Source: a virus. Taken from it: DNA of 37,732 nucleotides. The stretch covers positions 1 to 37,732 of IMG/VR virus record IMGVR_UViG_3300008448_000262. The stretch is one strand, 5' to 3'. Made by a program: the position numbers and the translations under genes. Below the pieces are notes generated by a model. The model was not told the origin of the DNA and did no database searches. It saw only the letters and a list, made by a program, of their open reading frames with translations. Below, in pieces: positions 1 through 8,800 of this stretch. Numbering within the stretch: position 1 is the stretch's first letter; each line of letters begins with the position of its first letter.

Positions 1-1852
1 CTCTCTTAGCGTCAATGATTTTCTGAACATCTGGATCAGTTGTATCCAACTCATTAAGAGCATCCTCAGTCTTAGCCTCGCCTACAGCAGCAACGAACCT
101 TGCTCGGTCCATTTTAGACCCATCAATAGTGTATGATACTTCAGCTTGAGTAGGAGCCTTTTCTCTGGCGACAATTTTATATTTAGTTGGAGTATACGGA
201 TCTGTTGAATCTACTTCTTGAATAGTAAAGTCAAGTTTTTTGTAGGTCTTCCCAAGCATCTCCGCCATGGATATTGCTTGTTCTTCGGTATCCAACTCTT
301 TGGTGAGCTCCATATCTCCAGATTCATCTCTAATGAATCCAAATTTAGAGTCTCCGTAATCTAGTATTACTGGTTCAAGTATTTCTTCAACAGGCTGAAC
401 TTTTGGAGTTTTAGTTTTTGTGTCTAAAGTTACAGTTTCGCCTGGCTTAAACTCAGTCTTCTCTTCTTCTTTCTTCTCTTCTTCTTTCTTGGTTTCTGCT
501 GTCTTTTTTGACCCAAATAATAATGCTGGAGATTGTATACCAGCTGCTCCAAACATACCAGCTGCGTAAGCGTCAAGAGATTGAGTCAAAGTTGGAGTTT
601 TTAATTCTCCTTCAACTCCAATTCCTTTAGCTGCGCTAGATACATATTCTTGCCCTACTTCAGTAGCCCCCTCAATCTGGCTATTTACTAAAATTGTTAA
701 TGCTTTCTTCCTTAAATCTTTTTTAATATTTTCTAGTCCGAATATATCTAAAACTTTTTTAGCTCCAAAAAGCTCAAGAGCTCCAGATAATGCCCCACCT
801 ATTTCTGCTAACGCAACTTGATCCTTACCTTGTTGAATAACTTGAATAGGTGTTATTCCTTCCTTTTTAGCTATTTCTTTAACAGTTTCAAGGTATATGT
901 TACCAGACTCCATAGCGTAACTCATACCACCACCAGTCGCAACCGCTAATGGAATTTGAGCTGTTGCTTGTCCAACAGAAGACGATATAAAATTTACTAA
1001 ATCATATCCATCTTTTACTTGAGATAATGATGATATAACATCGCTATTCTCTAAATCTTTATTTAGTTTAATAGCTAATTCTAATGCAGCGCTAGTTGCA
1101 TTATTTCCTTTGGCTATTTTATCTGTAATGAGTTTTTTATATTCTCCAGCTTTATATTTTGTAGTTCTTCCAGCTCTAGGATCTGTAAGACTTGGCATTT
1201 CAATTATTTCATCATCTGGAACATTAGCTACTGACTTCAATAATCTTATGTCAGATTCTGCCATATTGCTTATTCTTTGAGCACCCTTTGCTTCCATTGC
1301 GGAAGGAATTTGCATTGATAAAGTTTCCCAAAACTTCTTACCAAAACTTACAAATGGATTTTTTTCAAGCTTGTCATAGGCTTTTTGATCTTCAACTCTT
1401 TGCGCCTCTTCAATAATTCGCTTCGCCTCTCTTTCTTCCTCCTGAATAATTTGTAGTTTTTCATCTATCTTGTCAGGAGCTTGCTCTTTTTGAGGGATTC
1501 TAACATTAGGAACTCTAGTAGATTCACTAGCTACTACTTCAGGCTTCGCTGCATCAAATCTAGGAATCCTTGCAGATACCGATGAACCAGCCGTTCCAGA
1601 CGAGCCCGTAGCGACTTTTTTTTTAGGTTCTTTGTATTCAACCTTTAAATCTTCCAAAGATTGAGCTACTCCTGAATATTTCTGGAAAAAAGAATTTCTA
1701 TCTTTAGTATAAAGACCTTTATTAGAAACGACGTTATATACTTTATTCTTGTATTCTTCGTCTTGACTATATCTCTGCTGAAATTCTTGAAAAGACTTAG
1801 TATATAAACCCTTTTCAATTAATACATTGTAAAGTTTTTCTAACTCGTTCAT
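1..1852 (-). CDS. Large internal virion / ejection protein candidate (partial, runs off left edge)
   Basis: An open frame begins with ATG at 1852 and stays open to base 1, so at least 617 codons are present and the C-terminus is missing. The first ~55 residues hold a tandem duplication: LYNVLIEKGLYTKSF is followed by VYNVVSNKGLYTKDR, each leading into an F..(R/K)Y segment. Then come a Ser/Gly/Ala-rich linker, a Glu/Arg/Lys-rich segment of coiled-coil type, and a region with Gly/Ala-rich hydrophobic stretches (about residues 290-430) that could contact membrane. A Lys/Glu-rich low-complexity stretch follows near residues 440-460. Function is not recognisable from sequence alone. Its place after two probable internal virion proteins, its size and its composition suggest a protein ejected with the DNA, like T7 gp15/gp16 or crAss-like cargo proteins. 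That is inference from context. Confidence 0.6.
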   Translation of the reverse strand, partial: MNELEKLYNVLIEKGLYTKSFQEFQQRYSQDEEYKNKVYNVVSNKGLYTKDRNSFFQKYSGVAQSLEDLKVEYKEPKKKVATGSSGTAGSSVSARIPRFDAAKPEVVASESTRVPNVRIPQKEQAPDKIDEKLQIIQEEEREAKRIIEEAQRVEDQKAYDKLEKNPFVSFGKKFWETLSMQIPSAMEAKGAQRISNMAESDIRLLKSVANVPDDEIIEMPSLTDPRAGRTTKYKAGEYKKLITDKIAKGNNATSAALELAIKLNKDLENSDVISSLSQVKDGYDLVNFISSSVGQATAQIPLAVATGGGMSYAMESGNIYLETVKEIAKKEGITPIQVIQQGKDQVALAEIGGALSGALELFGAKKVLDIFGLENIKKDLRKKALTILVNSQIEGATEVGQEYVSSAAKGIGVEGELKTPTLTQSLDAYAAGMFGAAGIQSPALLFGSKKTAETKKEEEKKEEEKTEFKPGETVTLDTKTKTPKVQPVEEILEPVILDYGDSKFGFIRDESGDMELTKELDTEEQAISMAEMLGKTYKKLDFTIQEVDSTDPYTPTKYKIVAREKAPTQAEVSYTIDGSKMDRARFVAAVGEAKTEDALNELDTTDPDVQKIIDAKR

Positions 1853-1875
1853 GCTGTTTGTTTAATATTTTTTTA

Positions 1876-3216
1876 TTAATCTAATACTCCTCCACCTGCA
1901 CCTGTTCCTCCACCAGTACCTCCAAGTCCTGCGTCGTACAACTGTCGTCTTATTTGATCTATGGCGTCTAATAGCGCGTTGTCATCATCTTCATCTATCG
2001 TTATAGGGGTTACTCCAGGTGCAGAAATTATAATTTGATTATCTGTCCCAGGCCCATCAACAGCTTGAGCTGTTATGTTAGCGGAAATTCTTCTAAGAAC
2101 CCTATTAAGCTCGTCTACATCATCTATATCAGAACCAACAGCTAATATTGCATCTTCAGCAATTTCAGCTCCAGTAGCGCCAAATGGTAGTTCATACAAA
2201 GGTATAAATCCAAGATCTTCTTCTAAATCCTCTTCTTTAGGAGTTCTAGTGTAAGGACTAAATACAGCTGTTCCTTTTCTTTCAATGCTAACTTTAGCAT
2301 CAAACTCTTTAGTCAGTTTATCTTTGATTTCCTTTTTCTGATCATCTGTAGGGTATGCATTACCGTTAGCGTCGATATAAATGTTTTTCCCACCAGCTTT
2401 AGACTTATCATAAACCGCAGTATAACCTCCATAATATCCACCCATTACCTCAACTAACTTGTCAGGATCTTCAACAATAGAGTCAACCACGCTGTCTCTA
2501 ACTTTTGTATAGTTTTCATTGTTAAGAACGGATGTTTCAGATTCTATCCCTCCTTGTCTTAATATTTTAGTTACTTCTCCTATGGATGCAAAAGAATCTT
2601 CCAACTCTTTCTTCACGTCAAACTTTGGCTCTATAGCCTCAAGACCCTGAGCAAGTACGCCTACGCTCATCATTCTGCTTGGATCTGCTATAGGATCTCC
2701 ATTCTGATCTAAATCTGTAAAAACAAAGTTTCCATCTGCGTTTACAATAAGCGCTTTATTTTCTAGATTACCGTACTTAAAAAGCTTTTCTTTTTTTTGC
2801 TGTTCCTTCCAACTCATTTCACCCTTAGACAATCTATCTATGTCTCTTTTGTAAGATGGTGAAAAAGATTTAACAGCAGTGTCTAGACTTTGAACATTGT
2901 TTTTCATGTTCTCCATCACCATTTTATATTGTGCTGGCGTAATCTTGCCCTCCTTTAATAGCCTGTTCTGAGTCAATGCTAAGTCCTTCATCTCGTTGGT
3001 TCCGTTAAGAACCATGTTTCTAAGATAGTTTTGCTCAGGCAAAGACACTTGAGATGCCCCTCTAACGAGGTCCATGCTTAGTTTATCAAGTTCATCTCTT
3101 TTAGCCTGTCTTTCTTGGCTTACTCGATCAATCTCACCAGATATCTCAGATCCAATCTTACCCCAGTCAACCTGGGATTCAGTACCTCTTCTTACGTAAT
3201 TATAGTATGTAGACAT
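1876..3216 (-). CDS. Putative internal virion (ejection) protein
   Basis: 446 residues, acidic, no signal peptide. The N-terminal half (about residues 20-140) is charged and helical, with likely coiled coil. The middle contains an aspartate-rich segment (NADGNFVFTDLDQNGD) and alternating charged blocks; the end is a Gly/Thr-rich tail closing GGGVLD. No enzyme motif is visible. It starts two bases after the stop of the T7 gp14-like candidate upstream and is followed 23 bases later by the large left-edge gene, so the three look like one ejection-protein block. Assignment to internal virion proteins is by position and composition only; a minor tail protein is the main alternative. Confidence 0.55.
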   Translation of the reverse strand: MSTYYNYVRRGTESQVDWGKIGSEISGEIDRVSQERQAKRDELDKLSMDLVRGASQVSLPEQNYLRNMVLNGTNEMKDLALTQNRLLKEGKITPAQYKMVMENMKNNVQSLDTAVKSFSPSYKRDIDRLSKGEMSWKEQQKKEKLFKYGNLENKALIVNADGNFVFTDLDQNGDPIADPSRMMSVGVLAQGLEAIEPKFDVKKELEDSFASIGEVTKILRQGGIESETSVLNNENYTKVRDSVVDSIVEDPDKLVEVMGGYYGGYTAVYDKSKAGGKNIYIDANGNAYPTDDQKKEIKDKLTKEFDAKVSIERKGTAVFSPYTRTPKEEDLEEDLGFIPLYELPFGATGAEIAEDAILAVGSDIDDVDELNRVLRRISANITAQAVDGPGTDNQIIISAPGVTPITIDEDDDNALLDAIDQIRRQLYDAGLGGTGGGTGAGGGVLD

Positions 3217-3218
3217 CT

Positions 3219-3950
3219 TTAGAAACCAGTTGGTATTTTGATTTTAGGCTTACCAACCCCTGCGGCTGGATTACTCATTCTACTATAAGGAGTAGTTCCT
3301 CCTACACTAGACGCCGATGTTTTATTGCCAGCAGATCCTCCAAACAGCCCAGGGAACATTGCCCCTATTCCTGATTTTTGAGCCTCTTCGTTTTTTCTAT
3401 AAAGATCTGATGCTTCATAAATAGTACTTCCAGCACCAGCTATATTTCCAAAACCACTTTCTACTGATTTAGCTTTCATCGCTTGAGCATCCGCTGCGGC
3501 TTCTTGAGCACCAGTAGCTTGATTCAGGTCAATAGTGGCCAATCTATCTCTAATGTTAGCTTCCTCCTCGGCAATTTGTAGGTTTCTGTTATACAGGTCT
3601 TGTTGCATAGCCATTCTTAAAGCCTCTGAACCTTGTTGAGCTTGCTGCTGTAGTCCAGATACACCACCAATTACTGCTCTTTGTCCAGACTCTCTCATAG
3701 CTTCTAAAGACTGAGCAGCAGCTTGAGTATTCATCTCAGCTGCTCTTTCATAACCCTCTAGAGGTACTTGAATATCTTCTGCGTAGTTTGTCTTATATGC
3801 TTTTACTGCATCCTCCATGTATTTTTTTGCAGCAGTTTCAGCCTCTCTTTTTAATCGGTTATTTTTAGCCGCTTGAGCAAAAGATGCTGCGGCTCCAACC
3901 AATTGAGTTCCTGCTGATATTGCTGCTGCTGCTGCTGTAGTTATTGGCAT
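3219..3950 (-). CDS. T7 gp14-like internal virion protein candidate
   Basis: 243 residues. The N-terminus is an Ala-rich hydrophobic segment (about residues 5-28) suited to membrane insertion. It is followed by a long heptad-like helical region rich in Ala, Gln and Glu (about residues 30-165) and a Gly/Ser-rich C-terminus. This layout (hydrophobic Ala-rich head, long helix, flexible tail) matches small ejection proteins of short-tailed phages such as T7 gp14, which form the outer-membrane channel during DNA entry. The start overlaps the stop of the acetyltransferase gene by 10 bases, indicating coupled translation. The call is architectural and rests on no recognised catalytic motif. Confidence 0.55.
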   Translation of the reverse strand: MPITTAAAAAISAGTQLVGAAASFAQAAKNNRLKREAETAAKKYMEDAVKAYKTNYAEDIQVPLEGYERAAEMNTQAAAQSLEAMRESGQRAVIGGVSGLQQQAQQGSEALRMAMQQDLYNRNLQIAEEEANIRDRLATIDLNQATGAQEAAADAQAMKAKSVESGFGNIAGAGSTIYEASDLYRKNEEAQKSGIGAMFPGLFGGSAGNKTSASSVGGTTPYSRMSNPAAGVGKPKIKIPTGF

Positions 3951-4351
3951 GTCTTTATCATTTCTTGTGTGTTACTGCTACCTTTTACAAATCCACAATC
4001 CATATAAGCGTTTATGAGGGATTCGTTTTTAAGGCTTGAGTAAATATATTTTTTCCCGTTAATCTTTGCTAATTCTTCTAGGCTCATTATCAATAACTTA
4101 ATAGCCTCTTTTCTATTCTCTTTGTGTCTATACTCCATGTTTGACACAATAAACTCCATCCAAGCTGCACTTGAATTTGTGGTGTACAAAAACCCAGCAA
4201 CTACTGGATAATCTTCGTCACAAATCATAAAACCACCTGTACCGTTGTAAGGCAGAAACTCGCGTGGAGGAGGAGTCCATCTCCAATCATTCCACCACTT
4301 TACTAAGTATTCACTGTAATCTTCTGAAGTCAGACTTCTTACGTGTAGCAT
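3941..4351 (-). CDS. GNAT-family N-acetyltransferase
   Basis: 136 residues, close to the minimal size of a GNAT domain. Visible features are a central strand GGFMICDEDYPVVAGFLY (typical beta2-beta3 hairpin), a helix in the acetyl-CoA region (RKEAIKLLIMSLEELA), and the C-terminal motif NESLINAYMDCGFVKG, characteristic of GNATs where N..L...Y...GF packs near the cofactor. GNATs move the acetyl group from acetyl-CoA to an amine; the substrate here is unknown. The gene sits among minor tail and ejection genes and overlaps the next gene by 10 bases, so it is expressed with virion proteins. It could modify a virion protein, be packaged, or act on a host target; the sequence does not say which. Confidence 0.65.
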   Translation of the reverse strand: MLHVRSLTSEDYSEYLVKWWNDWRWTPPPREFLPYNGTGGFMICDEDYPVVAGFLYTTNSSAAWMEFIVSNMEYRHKENRKEAIKLLIMSLEELAKINGKKYIYSSLKNESLINAYMDCGFVKGSSNTQEMIKTCQ

Positions 4352-4360
4352 AATGCAAAT

Positions 4361-5134
4361 TTAAGGAAAGGATTTGAATACCTCAGAGCGTATTGCAAAT
4401 AATTCTACAGCAGAACTGTCGTCATTAGATATTACATAATCTAGGTAATCACCTCTAAGGCCATGAGATTCAGCTACTTGATTCTTTGCGTAAAACATAT
4501 ACTGTCCAACAGTAGGCACTGTTTTTGGCGTAGCGCCTACTGGGAAAAAACAATTTACAGTAATTGTGTCTCCAGATACCCCAGTTATGTTTCCGCTCCA
4601 TGTCATTTGTCCCGTAGTTACGCTAACCTGATACAGGAGATCATCTACACTAACCATCGAGTCAACTATAAATGGAAACTTAACTGTTACAGCTGTAATT
4701 GTCGCTGAGTTTACTTGCGTTGAATTACCGATACCCTGAGTAGATCTTAACTTAAAGTTTGGACTTGTTAATCCACCAGAAGCCCCCCTAATGTATGCGA
4801 AGAAAGTGGCTTCCTTATCCTCAAAGTATTGTTTTTCTATAAATCCAATTTCCAAATCTGTAACCAATGACGCGCTCCAAGCAGCGTTAGATTCAAGAGC
4901 AATAGTCTTAAATACCTTCTTTTCTATAGGAGATTGGTTTATTATACCTCTTACAGATGATGGGTAGTAAGTTCCATAGAAAGTATTTCTAGGACCAGTA
5001 GCATTATGTCTATATAAATTCCCTCTATCGAATGTATAGAAATGCTGGTTCATTCCGATCATGAATTCAGGGTGGTAAGTGTAGAATGATGGCCATCCCT
5101 CAACTCCCTGGCTGTATGTTAGTGTGTAGCTCAT
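4361..5134 (-). CDS. Minor virion protein, unknown function
   Basis: 257 residues, not recognised. Composition is beta-rich with many Thr, Ser, Val, Tyr and aromatic residues. The first ~60 residues are rich in Tyr, Phe, His and Asn (repeated short FY/TY pairs), and the second half has the Thr/Val/Gly-rich alternation of beta-sandwich tail proteins. No signal peptide, membrane segment or enzyme motif is visible. It starts 3 bases after the stop of the neighbouring fibre-like gene and ends 9 bases before the acetyltransferase start, so it belongs to the late structural operon. A tail appendage or receptor-contacting role is plausible from context only. Confidence 0.5.
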   Translation of the reverse strand: MSYTLTYSQGVEGWPSFYTYHPEFMIGMNQHFYTFDRGNLYRHNATGPRNTFYGTYYPSSVRGIINQSPIEKKVFKTIALESNAAWSASLVTDLEIGFIEKQYFEDKEATFFAYIRGASGGLTSPNFKLRSTQGIGNSTQVNSATITAVTVKFPFIVDSMVSVDDLLYQVSVTTGQMTWSGNITGVSGDTITVNCFFPVGATPKTVPTVGQYMFYAKNQVAESHGLRGDYLDYVISNDDSSAVELFAIRSEVFKSFP

Positions 5135-5137
5135 ATA

Positions 5138-5860
5138 TTAACAAGGTCCTCCAAAGCTTGAAATTACTCCAACCCCATCAATTAATAAAGTTTGTCCTGA
5201 AGCTGGGGCTGATACAGTTTTATAATGTGTATTGTTACCATTCAATAAATATGGTGTTGTTCTAGCAGGATTTGTGTATAAAGCTTTTCCTTGAAGATAA
5301 GCATCATACAAACTAGTAGCTGTTCCAATAATGTATACTGTCAAAGGTGTACCTGTTCCTGCGCAAGCAGCTGATGAACTACCCCATCCGTAAGTATTAG
5401 GATTTGTAGTCACATCAAAGTAAATAGTGAACTGATCCTCAACAGCAGGACATGTTCCCTTTGCAATTACAACTCCACTAGAATTTACTTGAATGTATTG
5501 TCCAGATACTAACTTATAGAACCCAGCCCCTAAAGGCGTGGTACCTGTTATGTTGCTATAAACTAAATCTCCAACTTCTGGTTCTGTTTCACCAACACCT
5601 CCATCTACATTGTCAAAGTAGTAAGTCTGATTAATTGTTGATGAACACGCTGCTGATGAGTCTACTCCAACTGGGCTTGACCCATAAGGATTAAAACATT
5701 CAGGGCAATTTAATGGCGCCAATAATTCACCTCCAGACATCTGTCTATAGACCCCATCTTTTTGATAGAATCCATTAGGTGCCTTTGTGGTCAGATTAGC
5801 GTCTGTCCATATGCCTGTTGCTGTAGCAAAACTATTTGTATTTATGTAGTATGTCGCCAT
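5138..5860 (-). CDS. Putative small tail-fibre / receptor-binding protein
   Basis: 240 residues, rich in Thr, Gly, Tyr, Asn and Cys. The N-terminal segment pairs a TDANLTTKAPNGFYQ motif with a following YRQMSGGELL stretch. A related pattern recurs later (LYTNPARTTPYLLNGNN), suggesting internal duplication of a small beta module. Such (T/Y)D..LTT.AP.G(F/Y)Y patterns are common in adhesin-like and fibre proteins of Bacteroidota phages. Two short Cys motifs (NCPECF and the C-terminal GGPC) may bind metal or crosslink. The start lies 3 bases after the stop of the 1413-residue protein. The role in host contact is inferred from composition and neighbours. Confidence 0.5.
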   Translation of the reverse strand: MATYYINTNSFATATGIWTDANLTTKAPNGFYQKDGVYRQMSGGELLAPLNCPECFNPYGSSPVGVDSSAACSSTINQTYYFDNVDGGVGETEPEVGDLVYSNITGTTPLGAGFYKLVSGQYIQVNSSGVVIAKGTCPAVEDQFTIYFDVTTNPNTYGWGSSSAACAGTGTPLTVYIIGTATSLYDAYLQGKALYTNPARTTPYLLNGNNTHYKTVSAPASGQTLLIDGVGVISSFGGPC

Positions 5861-5863
5861 ATT

Positions 5864-8800
5864 TTATGAAGGTCCACCTCCACACTCACAGCAAGCCTCG
5901 CTTGCAGATACACTGCTGTAGCACAAGTCTTGACTGTAAATATTTCTGTAGTCGTGAATAATATACAAGTAGTCAGATCCGCTCGTGTATGTGAAGTTTG
6001 CAGAATAAACGCCAGTTGATGGGTTTAATACTGGACTTGCAACAGTTGAAGCGTTCAATAAAGATAACACATTTGCTTGTGTATACAAAGTGTTTGACAT
6101 TAGATATCTCAACTTATGTGTAGCTGGATTGAACTGCATTGTTCCAGTTGTGCCTTTTCTAGATGTAATTTTCACAACATCTCCATTATTAGGTATTGAA
6201 CCAAATCCTTCAGGCCCAAATACAGTTCCGTAGTTGGATACGATAGGGTTGGTTGTTCCGCCAAGCATGCTTACTAACTTACCAGACACATTTGTTCCAA
6301 CTGAGTATTCGTCAGTTATAACCTTACCTTCATAAGACTTATCGTTAACTGTCACTGATACGACTGTCAATCCTTCTGTAGATGGGCAACCAACTGTAAT
6401 TCTAAATGATGCCATAGCCGCATTCTGAACAACACTTAGCACGCCAGTGTCTTTTGCTGTCTTAGTAAAAACAAATGTGTCGTCCTCAGAAGTATTTCCA
6501 CTGCTATAAGTTACGCCATCGTATAAGAAAGACATATTAAGTGTCTCTCCTGATCCAATGGAGTCTATAGTAAGACTTACAGAAACTTGACCAGTGTACT
6601 CCCCAAGATTTACATTAGTTGGAGGAAGTCCATCCAAACCATTTCTTATTTGAATTTCAGTTCCACAACCAACGGTATACATGTCTGGAATAACTTCAAT
6701 GTCATTTGAGCTAAGAACATACTCATCCATGTATGGATCATATCCACCTAGTTTCTGAGTATTCCACTCGTTTATAAATAAGTCCCTAAACCAAGGTCTC
6801 ATGCCCTGATTAGATATCACTTCTAGTTTCTCGTCTGGCCCATCTCCAGCTAACTGAATTACAGCACCTCTTTTTTGATCTGTAAAGTACTTGTAGAAGC
6901 CCCACTCAACATAGCTTTCTGGGTTTAAACTGATTCCATACTCTTCAATTCTTGCAATTTGATTACCAAGAACTTGTGGTATAGCTGCAATAGATCCACC
7001 TCCAACGGCAGCGTCAGATAGTACATTCTTTCCAGCAAGTACGTAAGAAACCTTATCTTCTTGCAAAACAAGAATGTCAGTTTGTCTTCCAGACAACTTT
7101 TGAATTGAACCAAATCTTCTTTCTAGATCCTTAAAGTTAGCTAGTCCTAAATTGAATTCGTTCAACTTGTTTACGTTATTCTCTGGATTAAATACACCGC
7201 TATAAGTTATAGAGGCAAATCTATTTGCTAACTGAAAATCCTGACCAGAAACAGAGGACACCCTTTGACCTAGTCTAAAATAAGGAGCTCCCAATGAATC
7301 TTCAATCTTGTAACTTTCTACACCGTTACCAAATGTAAAACAATCGAAGAAATTTAGAACGATGCTAGTATCCTCATGCTCTCCATCAACAATGTAAAAT
7401 GTTTGACTTCCCTCGTAATATAAAGCTGGTAAAGGATCTGTTGGCTCTGTTTCAAATACGATTAAAGCCCCCTGTCTAATAACACTAACAGATGCAGTTA
7501 TAGTTGACTTTGCCCCAACTCTATCTGGAGTTCCAGATCTTATACCAAAGTATAGTTTCCCTGGTGTCAATGGATTCTCAAAGAACTGATACTTATTAAC
7601 TCCACCAGTTGCTGATGGATATGAAGTTCCTAAAGATGTGATAAATGTATTCACGTTTGGAACCTCATCACCAGTCTCAGTACTATCTCCAGTACTAAAG
7701 TCTATGTTTTGAGCAGTTGCAAATTCATATAGATTATTATAGTTAGAAGCTGCAATAAACTGCTCCTTATAAACATATCTTCTCTGGCCTACCTTGTTGC
7801 TTTTATCTGGTCTATTGATTACAATATCAAATTCAATAATACTTCCCTCAGTAATCTCCCAGGGAGTAAATGTTCCAATTGGGTCCTCTGTAAATAAAGG
7901 CACAGAAACTGCTGGATATGCTGGGTCAGTGAATGGTGTAAAGTTGCTTGTAAATGTTTCGTTACCTAAAATAACTTTTGTTGATGTATCTATAGAAAAC
8001 CCTACAGGCTTTATCTTCATGTAAAGTCCAGCAGGTTCTTCAGAACCACCTTCAATAAAATCAGCAGGCTTTGCTACGATGTCTAATATGTCACACTTCA
8101 CCAAGTCAAGAACAGGGCCGTTGCTATCTCTCTTAACAATCAGCGTGTCACCAACCTTCGCCTTGTTTTGGTTATTACCTTCTAGATTCAAGTACACAGA
8201 ACCATCTCCAGGATTTAAGAAATAAAGAGAGCTGTAGATAGTCTCATAGTCTAATCCAGATGGTAGTAATGCAAACTTGTATTTCTTGGCCCAATAAGGA
8301 GCGTCAGAAAGTATATCAACCTTTATTGAATTCTTCTTCACAGAGTTTGCGGCAGGTACGTGTATTGAGTTGTTTTCAGAAACCAATACAGTTGTAGATC
8401 TATTGAAGTCATCCATGTAGATTATCCCCAAAGAAAAGTCTCTGTTGCTGTGCAAACTGCTTGCGTCAGATTGACTTATAAACTCAGCTGATGCAAATGC
8501 TAATGAAAAATATTCGTAATTAAAAACTGTAGGGTTAACATTATCTTGATAAACCATTACAATCATTTGCAATGAAAAAGATGAAGAACCTGGTGTAGCA
8601 ATAATTTTGATACCTTCTCCTACAGTATTGATACCATATCCGTAACTAGTAAATCCTACTGGAGCAGTTGCTTGACAAGATATTTTATCTGTCAATGATG
8701 TTCCTTGTGCAGATGTTCCGCAATCTGTAATATCAGCGTGGAATGTTTCAGAGCCTATTGCGTCCTTAAATTCTTGGCTTGTAACTAACTCGTATACCGA

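Noticed and set aside
4356-4363. TAAATTTG box just before the GNAT start as a promoter
   Set aside because: It lies only five bases from the ATG, overlaps the stop codon of the previous gene, and has no TTTG partner; probably chance in A/T-rich DNA.
4463-4708. Plus-strand 81-codon open frame
   Set aside because: Antisense to a gene in a continuous operon, with no leader or conserved pattern.
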